Assembly: GCA_022614795.1 (NCBI GenBank)
Contig: JAKEHX010000389.1
Span: 1-5,362, forward strand
Direction of reading: 5' to 3'
Length of the DNA: 5,362 nucleotides
Origin: Planctomycetaceae bacterium
Lineage (GTDB): Bacteria > Planctomycetota > Planctomycetia > Pirellulales > Pirellulaceae
The translations under genes and the position numbers were made by a program. The notes under the pieces are model-generated. The model was not told where the DNA came from and did not search any database. It saw nothing but the letters and a program-made list of their open reading frames with translations. This document shows positions 1-4,135 of this stretch, one piece after another (the stretch's first letter is position 1; each line of letters starts with the position of its first letter).

Positions 1-69
1 CTGCTGGCGGTGCTCTTCGGCCTGGATGGCGGCGAAAACGTCGGGGTCTTGCTGCTGGAGGAGGGTCAT
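1..69 (-). CDS. glyA: Serine hydroxymethyltransferase, N-terminal fragment (partial, runs off left edge)
   Basis: Only the first 23 codons are in the window. The frame starts at an ATG read leftwards from position 69 and is open to position 1. The visible peptide begins MTLLQQQDPDVFAAIQAEEH and ends RQQ. This matches the start of bacterial serine hydroxymethyltransferase, where a D-P-x-V/I-x-x-A-I-x-x-E-x-x-R-Q helix comes just before the conserved 'ELIASEN' strand, which would lie beyond the edge. That enzyme is a cytoplasmic PLP enzyme that moves a one-carbon unit from serine to tetrahydrofolate, giving glycine. No good Shine-Dalgarno site precedes the ATG (the upstream bases are pyrimidine-rich), and in-frame CTG codons occur just upstream, so the start is not certain. 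It lies 68 bp downstream of the thioredoxin lipoprotein gene on the same strand. The call rests on a short peptide, so a different gene cannot be excluded. Confidence 0.6.
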   Translation of the reverse strand, partial: MTLLQQQDPDVFAAIQAEEHRQQ

Positions 70-101
70 CAGCGGAAGCAGAGTAAGTGGTGAGTGGTTG
101 G

Positions 102-129
102 GGTTTCAGGTTCTAGGTTTCACGTTTCA
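102..129 (-). repeat. Degenerate heptamer array, TGAAACC type, four units
   Basis: On the plus strand four contiguous 7-bp units are seen: GGTTTCA, GGTTCTA, GGTTTCA and CGTTTCA. Read on the minus strand, the strand of the flanking genes, they are variants of TGAAACC. The array fills most of the 68-bp gap between the lipoprotein stop codon and the start of the glyA-like gene. It has the same period as the array at 2318-2345 (TGAACCC) and differs by one base per unit. No hairpin-forming potential is evident, so its role is unknown. Confidence 0.7.
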
Positions 130-137
130 GGTCCGGC

Positions 138-689
138 TTACTTCTCCGCCAGTAGCTCCTCGATGCGCTGATCCAGATCTTCGGGTTTGGCGGTCCATTC
201 ATAGCGCAGCTTGCCGGCGCGGTCGTAGAGGCGGAATTCGGGCAGCTCGCTCCAATCGAAGGCGGCGGCAACCTCCTGGCCGATGTCGTCGTAATTGCTG
301 AGCAGGTTGTCAAAATGGGCCCCTTTCTCGGCGAGGAATTCGCGGACCTTGGGCTCATTTTCCAAGAGGTCAAAGCTCACGGCGATCGTGGCAAAGTCCT
401 TGTCTTTGTAATGGTTGTGCGTGGCCACGGTGTGCGGAAAATACTCGACGCACGGACCGCACCAGGTCGCCCAGAAATCCACGAAGACCACCTTGCCTTG
501 GTGGCCGGCGAGCAACTCGGCAAATTTTTTTTCGTCGCCGATGACGAGGTTGACCGCGGGACGGTTGTCGAGCTCCGTCACCTTTGCCTTCGATGGCGTC
601 GCGCTGGCGTCCTCGTAAACTGGCTGCATGCACCCAACCAGGATGGTACATCCAATTGCCGGTAAGCATATCAATCGCCCGATGATCAT
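138..689 (-). CDS. TlpA/ResA-like thioredoxin-fold lipoprotein
   Basis: A predicted 183-residue, membrane-anchored thiol-disulfide oxidoreductase that would act outside the cytoplasm. Residues 1-20 form a lipoprotein signal peptide with a lipobox ending L-V-G-C, so Cys20 is the likely lipidated residue. A short linker (21-45) leads into a thioredoxin fold. The strand KVVFVDFWATWCGPC holds the redox motif W76-C-G-P-C80, and SELPEF supplies the cis-proline (Pro150) that faces the active site in this fold. This start (ATG at 689) is preferred over the upstream in-frame ATG at 716 for two reasons: GGAG lies 6 nt before it (696-699), and it places the hydrophobic signal at the N-terminus. TlpA/ResA proteins reduce disulfides, for instance during cytochrome c maturation, but no such genes are nearby, so the substrate is unknown. 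A perfect 8-bp-arm palindrome lies in its leader, and a terminator separates it from the upstream redoxin gene. Confidence 0.9.
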   Translation of the reverse strand: MIIGRLICLPAIGCTILVGCMQPVYEDASATPSKAKVTELDNRPAVNLVIGDEKKFAELLAGHQGKVVFVDFWATWCGPCVEYFPHTVATHNHYKDKDFATIAVSFDLLENEPKVREFLAEKGAHFDNLLSNYDDIGQEVAAAFDWSELPEFRLYDRAGKLRYEWTAKPEDLDQRIEELLAEK

Positions 690-706
690 CGTCCGCTCCG
701 CTCGAG

Positions 707-724
707 CGCGTCGCAAGCGACGCG
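707..724 (-). promoter_or_regulatory. Palindrome in the leader of the lipoprotein gene
   Basis: Two perfect 8-bp arms, CGCGTCGC and GCGACGCG, are separated by AA. The element ends 17 bp before the ATG at 689, just upstream of the GGAG ribosome-binding site. It could be a protein-binding operator or a leader hairpin once transcribed. Its closeness to the start codon fits control of this gene, but no regulator is identifiable and chance in GC-rich DNA is possible. Confidence 0.35.
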
Positions 725-756
725 GCGAAATATGATGCTATCCAAAGAGCAACAAC

Positions 757-793
757 AAAAAAACCGCCGCCGGGGAAGCTCCCGCGGCGGCGG
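757..793 (-). terminator. Rho-independent terminator after the redoxin gene
   Basis: Read on the minus strand, an 8-bp GC-only stem (CCGCCGCC at 786-793 as GGCGGCGG on the plus strand, pairing with 764-771) is followed by seven T residues (757-763). A further GGG/CCC pairing lies near the loop, with a small internal mismatch. The stem starts about 23 bp after the stop codon at 817. No T-tract exists on the plus-strand side, so it should work only for leftward transcription. It implies that the downstream lipoprotein gene has its own promoter. Confidence 0.9.
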
Positions 794-816
794 CATATCG
801 TTCACAGTCCAGCAAA

Positions 817-1404
817 CTATTTGTTGTTGATGCCGCAACCGACGGCCTTGGTGTTGGTCACTTCGACCTTCTTGCCGGCCAGGAGCGCATCGACCGCGTC
901 CGCCACATAGTGCTTCTTCGGGCTGGTCTGGCTGTCGTCGAACGCACCGACGTAGGCCACCTTCCGCTCGCCGTCGAGCACGAAGATGTGCGGCGTCACG
1001 CGGGCGCCGTACTCGGTGGCCAGCTTGCCGCTGGCGTCAAAGACGTACGGGAAGTTGAAGCCCTTTTCTTCCGCGCGGGTCTTCATCACCGCCAGGTCTT
1101 CGCTGTTCTTGTTGGCGTTGATGGCCACAAACTTTACGCCTTTCTCGCCATACTTCTTCTGGAATTCGACAAACCGGTCTTCATAGGCCACCGCTACCGG
1201 GCACTTGTTGCAAGTGAAGCAGACCACGATTGCCTTGGCATCTTTCATGCCGTCCAGGCTGCACTCCTTCCCGTCCACGCCGGGGAGGGCGGCAAACGTG
1301 GGGGCTTTGGCCCCAATTTCCAGCTCGGCAGCAAAGGCCCCACCGGCAAAGGCCCCAGCCGCCAGGGCGACGAGCGAAAGCGCGACAAACATGCGACGAA
1401 TCAT
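817..1404 (-). CDS. Exported thioredoxin/AhpC-TSA-fold (redoxin) protein with CNKC motif
   Basis: A predicted 195-residue exported redox protein. Residues 1-25 form a Sec signal peptide: RR, then an Ala/Leu-rich core, then AFA before AELEIG. The mature part opens with GAKAPTF, typical of AhpC/TSA-redoxin folds. Next come the strand KAIVVCFTCNKCPVA with C65-x-x-C68 and the cis-proline at TPH (Pro138), followed by IFVLDGERKVAYVGAFDD. Many planctomycete and Bacteroidetes relatives carry CNHCP at this site; here the third position is Lys. Thr replaces the peroxiredoxin catalytic Thr-x-x-Cys context, so peroxidase activity is uncertain and a thiol-disulfide role is equally likely. The C-terminus, TKAVGCGINNK, keeps an extra Cys190 that I recall as common in this family. 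The start at 1404 is chosen over the in-frame ATG at 1446 because AAGGAGT lies 8 nt upstream and the signal peptide then begins at once. It is divergent from the membrane protein gene at 1688. Confidence 0.9.
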   Translation of the reverse strand: MIRRMFVALSLVALAAGAFAGGAFAAELEIGAKAPTFAALPGVDGKECSLDGMKDAKAIVVCFTCNKCPVAVAYEDRFVEFQKKYGEKGVKFVAINANKNSEDLAVMKTRAEEKGFNFPYVFDASGKLATEYGARVTPHIFVLDGERKVAYVGAFDDSQTSPKKHYVADAVDALLAGKKVEVTNTKAVGCGINNK

Positions 1405-1411
1405 GCGAACA

Positions 1412-1418
1412 CTCCTTG
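1412..1418 (-). promoter_or_regulatory. Strong Shine-Dalgarno site for the redoxin gene
   Basis: On the minus strand AAGGAGT lies 7-8 nt before the ATG at 1404. It decides this start against the upstream ATG at 1446. It stands out because the two plus-strand genes nearest to it (1688 and 2413) show no comparable site. Confidence 0.8.
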
Positions 1419-1436
1419 GACTTGAACCTGAGTCAA

Positions 1437-1446
1437 TTGCTAGCAA
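1437..1446. promoter_or_regulatory. Short palindrome TTGCTAGCAA upstream of the redoxin gene
   Basis: A perfect 10-bp palindrome centred about 37 bp before the redoxin start codon, within the divergent intergenic region (1405-1687). Its position could suit an operator near the promoter. No convincing -35/-10 pair was found around it, and a 10-bp palindrome can occur by chance. The rest of the 283-bp divergent region shows no gene and no clear promoter on either strand. Confidence 0.2.
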
Positions 1447-1687
1447 AACCGCGGCAACATGCCGGGTGAAACGTCAGTCATCGTGGCAGGCTGCAAACCT
1501 GCCGAAATAGCTACGCAGCAGGTGGGAAAGGGTTCGGGCTGCGACTAGCGGGACGGTCGCCCCGCACGGGTAAGTTGGGATTGATTGTACGGTTAATGGG
1601 TGAAATGTCAACTTTCTCTGGCCAAATCCGCACTGTATCCTGCCGGCGTCGTTTTCGCATGGCAGCACCCGCCCCTGGCGTTACACC

Positions 1688-2152
1688 GTGTCCAATCCCT
1701 TTGCCGATCAGCCCGTCAATCCCTACGCCGCCCCCGGCCCCACGCCGGAGCCGGAGTATTTCAGCACGCTGTCACGCGACGACGCCCGGATTCGTCTATT
1801 TGGCCCGGCCGTTGGGATCTTGTTTACGGTGGCCATCGGGACCGGATTTCTGCTGATGTTCCTGGCGGGGATTCTCAGCGATCCCAAAGTCGCGCGGGTC
1901 ATGCCCAAAGAAATGGGCTTCGAGGTGTTTTTGGCGCTCGTCTTCACGGGCGGCTTTCTGTCGCATGGATTGCAGCTTGTGGGGGCCATCGCCATGCTCC
2001 GCGTGCGGGGCAAGGTGTGGGCCATGCTGGGCACGGCGGCCTCCTTCATTCCCTGCAATTTCTACTGCTGCTGGCTGGCGCTGCCGTTTGCCATTTGGGG
2101 GGCGATCGTGCTGGCCAATCCGGACGTGCGGGCGGCGTTCGATCGGCCATAA
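1688..2152 (+). CDS. Small multi-pass membrane protein with N-terminal NPY motif
   Basis: A predicted 154-residue inner-membrane protein of unknown function. It starts at a GTG; no in-frame ATG lies nearby, and this start gives MSNPFADQPVNPYAAP, a Pro-rich cytoplasmic leader with an N-P-Y-A motif seen in many planctomycete small membrane proteins. After a charged stretch (29-36) come hydrophobic segments at about 37-63 and 80-104, then a third region (112-142) long enough for one long or two short passes around IPCNFYCC. The end, LPFAIWGAIVLANPDVRAAF, resembles a recurrent planctomycete C-terminal pattern (LPxGIWaLxxLxxPeV+xaF); this comparison is from memory. Cys123, Cys127 and Cys128 cluster at the predicted membrane face. 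No Shine-Dalgarno site is visible. A DUF-type family is likely, but no biochemical role can be assigned. Confidence 0.85.
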   Translation: MSNPFADQPVNPYAAPGPTPEPEYFSTLSRDDARIRLFGPAVGILFTVAIGTGFLLMFLAGILSDPKVARVMPKEMGFEVFLALVFTGGFLSHGLQLVGAIAMLRVRGKVWAMLGTAASFIPCNFYCCWLALPFAIWGAIVLANPDVRAAFDRP

Positions 2153-2317
2153 GGCATGGGCACTCGCGAGTTGACCTGCGCCTTATTCGCCAGAATTCGG
2201 ACATTGCCAGTCGGCAAACGAGCGTGCCTACTACTTAAGCGTGACCTATGCTTTTCTGCCACCAGTCCGCGCGGCGGATCGGAAGTGCGGGTTGTAGGGA
2301 TGGTTACACGTTTGTGT

Positions 2318-2345
2318 CCTGAACCCTGAACCCTGAACCCTGAGC
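2318..2345 (+). repeat. Heptamer tandem repeat CCTGAAC, three perfect units plus one variant
   Basis: Three identical CCTGAAC units (2318-2338) and a variant CCTGAGC (2339-2345) lie about 70 bp before the ATPase start codon. In another phase the unit is TGAACCC, one base from the TGAAACC unit at 102-129. The last unit supplies the TGA (2341-2343) that closes the ATPase frame upstream. Repeats of this kind between genes are familiar to me from planctomycete genomes, but their function is not established. Confidence 0.85.
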
Positions 2346-2358
2346 TCAGAACCCATTC

Positions 2359-2382
2359 GAGGACGAGGACGAGGACGAGGAC
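2359..2382 (+). repeat. GAGGAC hexamer tract in the ATPase leader
   Basis: Four perfect GAGGAC units in tandem, followed by a further GAC. The tract lies 30 bp before the ATG at 2413 and is in frame with it; it would read (Glu-Asp)n. However, no ATG, GTG, TTG or CTG codon occurs between the in-frame TGA at 2341 and 2413, so it is most likely untranslated. Each unit contains GAGG, which resembles part of a Shine-Dalgarno site, although it is too far from the start codon to act as a normal one. Such tracts can vary in copy number by slippage. Confidence 0.8.
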
Positions 2383-2412
2383 GACAGCGAGCCCCGATCC
2401 CCGGTTTCTACC

Positions 2413-3747
2413 ATGGCCACTTCAACCGAAATGCCCACCGGCGCCGGCAACCTGCTGGCTTCGATCCTCTCGGAAGACGCTTTTCGACCCGTCGAGCCCA
2501 AGAGCATCGAGGAGACCGGGCTGACCGCTACGGTCATCGAGAACTTGATGCTCAAGTATCTGCTGCTCATCGGTTCGGCCAGCGGGCGGCAGATTTCCGA
2601 AAACGTCTGCCTGCCGTTTATGATCCTGGAATCGATTTTCGGCTCGCTGCGCCAACGGCAGCTGATCATCAACAGCGGCAGCGCCCAGCTCAACGACTTT
2701 GTCTATCAACTCACCGAACAGGGGCGGACGCGGGCCCGCTCGACGATGGAAACGTCGAGCTATATCGGGGCGGCCCCCGTGCCGCTCGACGACTACATCA
2801 TCTCGGTCGATGCCCAGACGATCCGGGCCGAGGCCCCGCAGAAGCGGCACCTGCAAAAAGCGTTCTCCGACATTTCGGTCGAGCAATCGATGTTCGACAT
2901 GCTCGGCCCGGCGGTGAACAGCGGCGCCGGAATGTTTCTTTATGGCGCGCCCGGCAACGGCAAGACGACGCTCGCCAAGCGGATCACGCAGTGCTACAGC
3001 AGCAGCATTTGGATTCCCCGCGTACTGATCGAAGACGGCCAGTTCGTCAAGCTTTATGACGCCGCCTGCCACGAGGCCCTGGATTCAGGCTCCGCCACCC
3101 TGCTTAAGAGCACCGAAAACGACCGCCGCTGGATCCGGATCAAGCGGCCCGCCGTCATGGTCGGCGGCGAATTGACCATGGAGGCCCTGGAAATCCGCCA
3201 CGACCCGGTCAGCAACGTCAGCGAGGCCAGCCTCCAGCTCAAGAGCAATTGCGGCTGCCTCTTGATCGACGACTTCGGCCGGCAGCGGATTTCGCCGCAG
3301 GAGCTGCTTAACCGCTGGATCATTCCGCTGGAAAACCGGGTGGACTACCTGACCCTCCCCAGCGGCAAGAAGATCCAGGTGCCGTTCGAGCAGCTGATTA
3401 TCTTCTCGACCAACCTGGAGCCGACTGACCTGGCCGACGAGGCGTTCCTCCGCCGCATTCCGTACAAGGTCGAGGTGGGCGACCCGGCGATCGGGGAATT
3501 CAAGTCACTGTTCGCCTTTGCCGCCAAGGCTATCCACTGCGAGTTCCGCGCGGATGCGGTCGAGCACCTGATTGAGAACCACTACGAGTCGGTTGGCCGG
3601 GCGTTCCGCCGCTGCCATCCGCGCGACCTGTTGTTCCAGATCCGCAACTTCTGCGTCTATAACGGCCTGCCCGTGGAAATGAAGCCGGAGTATTTCGACC
3701 GCGTGGTGCCGAGCTACTTCACAGTCTTGAATGGGCACGCGAACTAG
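2413..3747 (+). CDS. AAA+ family ATPase with N-terminal winged-helix-like region
   Basis: A 444-residue cytoplasmic P-loop ATPase with no signal peptide or membrane segment. Residues about 30-125 are helical and end in FVYQLTEQGRTRA, the wing of a winged-helix-like fold. The AAA+ core carries Walker A GAPGNGKT (178-185), Walker B LLIDDF (283-288), sensor 1 in IIFSTNLEP (Asn334), a likely arginine finger in DEAFLRRI (Arg347/348), and sensor 2 in CHPRDL (Arg404). About 100 residues separate Walker A from Walker B, more than in most AAA+ proteins; the extra part includes VMVGGELTMEAL and ASLQLK. From memory, the stretch from VGGEL through DDFGRQ to LLNRWIIPLENRVDYLTL is typical of a conserved bacterial family annotated only as 'ATPase'. 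A MoxR-like remodelling role is possible but unproven. The ATG is the only usable start after the in-frame TGA at 2341; no Shine-Dalgarno site is seen. Codon use is strongly GC-ending. Confidence 0.92.
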   Translation: MATSTEMPTGAGNLLASILSEDAFRPVEPKSIEETGLTATVIENLMLKYLLLIGSASGRQISENVCLPFMILESIFGSLRQRQLIINSGSAQLNDFVYQLTEQGRTRARSTMETSSYIGAAPVPLDDYIISVDAQTIRAEAPQKRHLQKAFSDISVEQSMFDMLGPAVNSGAGMFLYGAPGNGKTTLAKRITQCYSSSIWIPRVLIEDGQFVKLYDAACHEALDSGSATLLKSTENDRRWIRIKRPAVMVGGELTMEALEIRHDPVSNVSEASLQLKSNCGCLLIDDFGRQRISPQELLNRWIIPLENRVDYLTLPSGKKIQVPFEQLIIFSTNLEPTDLADEAFLRRIPYKVEVGDPAIGEFKSLFAFAAKAIHCEFRADAVEHLIENHYESVGRAFRRCHPRDLLFQIRNFCVYNGLPVEMKPEYFDRVVPSYFTVLNGHAN

Positions 3748-3748
3748 C

Positions 3749-3838
3749 GGAAGTGCCAGCGTTTGAGCGTGCGCGAGTTGGAGAGAGCGAAGCGGCGCAC
3801 TCTCTGGCACGCTCACACCCCCGCACGCTCACACTTCC
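3749..3838. repeat. Complex inverted-repeat element after the ATPase gene
   Basis: Several pairings overlap here. Nested hairpin: GTGCCAG (3753-3759) with CTGGCAC (3804-3810), enclosing GTGCGC (3769-3774) with GCGCAC (3795-3800). Alternative fold: TGAGCGTGCG (3764-3773) with CGCACGCTCA (3822-3831), extended by GGAAGTG (3749-3755) with CACTTCC (3832-3838). GCACGCTCACAC is directly repeated (3807-3818 and 3823-3834), so both copies compete for the same partner. It starts 2 bp after the ATPase stop codon and has no T-tract, so it could be a factor-dependent terminator, an RNA-stabilising 3' structure or a REP/MITE-like dispersed repeat. Which one cannot be told from one copy. Confidence 0.65.
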
Positions 3839-3860
3839 TCTCACCCCGGCCCCGCGTTAA

Positions 3861-4060
3861 CCGGGAACCGTCGCGCTCACGGCCGCGCTCCACGGGCCGG
3901 TCTCGCCGCAGTCGTTCCTCGACGCGGGCTGGCATCCCGGCCGCTCGGTGAGCCTGCCCGACTCAGTGTCGCGCGATCACCCAGCCTGGGTCGCTGGCCG
4001 CGCTGGGCGGGCTCGTCTTCCTGGTGCAGGTATCCTGGAGCAGGTCTCGCCCCGAAGTGC
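3861..4060 (+). pseudogene. Possible decayed coding fragment with GWHPGR motif
   Basis: From 3861 to about 3970 one plus-strand frame has almost only G or C in third positions, as in the real genes here, and reads LTAALHGPVSPQS then FLDAGWHPGRSVSLP. It follows a TAA (3858-3860) and has no plausible start. After about 3973 the GC-ending bias moves to a neighbouring frame (a 1-bp insertion or 2-bp deletion), reading SLAALGGLVFLVQ to about 4040. The pattern L-x-x-A-G-W-x-P-G-R followed by an L-x-x-x-G-G-L strand recalls SUKH-3 immunity-type domains, though the spacing is shorter than I remember. This may be the remnant of such a gene. It could also be GC-rich non-coding DNA, so the identity is tentative. 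Together with the inverted repeat it accounts for most of the 388-bp gap before 4136; nothing recognisable lies in 4061-4124. Confidence 0.3.
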
Positions 4061-4124
4061 GAAAACTTTTCCCTGGGCGGACACGTCCTATTGTTGTTCC
4101 GGTTCCACGTGTGCTTGTCCTGTC

Positions 4125-4129
4125 GGAGA
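4125..4129 (+). promoter_or_regulatory. Shine-Dalgarno site deciding the start at 4136
   Basis: GGAGA lies directly against the ATG at 4130 but 6 nt before the in-frame ATG at 4136. The spacing suits only the second ATG, which is therefore taken as the start. Confidence 0.6.
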
Positions 4130-4135
4130 ATGGCC

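Noticed and set aside
716..716. Upstream ATG at 716 as start of the lipoprotein
   Set aside because: It would put a charged nine-residue extension before the signal peptide and place translation across the palindrome; the ATG at 689 has GGAG at the right distance.
910..1425. Plus-strand open frame (171 codons) opposite the redoxin gene
   Set aside because: Antisense shadow of a gene with signal peptide, Shine-Dalgarno site and active-site motif.
1474..1668. Minus-strand 64-codon open frame in the divergent gap
   Set aside because: No ribosome-binding site, no recognisable sequence, and irregular composition; more likely intergenic.
2171..2199. TTGACC as a -35 box for the ATPase gene
   Set aside because: The hexamer 17 bp downstream (AATTCG) is a poor -10, so no promoter can be supported.
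2204..2217. TTGCC/GGCAA hairpin after the membrane protein gene as a terminator
   Set aside because: Only a 5-bp stem and no T-tract; too weak to call.
1600..2238. Plus-strand open frame (212 codons) overlapping the membrane protein gene
   Set aside because: It is out of frame with the membrane protein, whose NPY leader and hydrophobic segments make clear sense; the alternative product is Arg/His/Gly-rich low-complexity text.
2318..2345. Heptamer array as a CRISPR array
   Set aside because: The 7-bp units are contiguous with no spacers, and no cas gene is present.
2422..3072. Long minus-strand open frame (216 codons) opposite the ATPase
   Set aside because: It lies wholly antisense to a gene with intact ATPase motifs, is rich in Arg/Gly/Asp as expected from a shadow of GC-biased codons, and has no recognisable domain.
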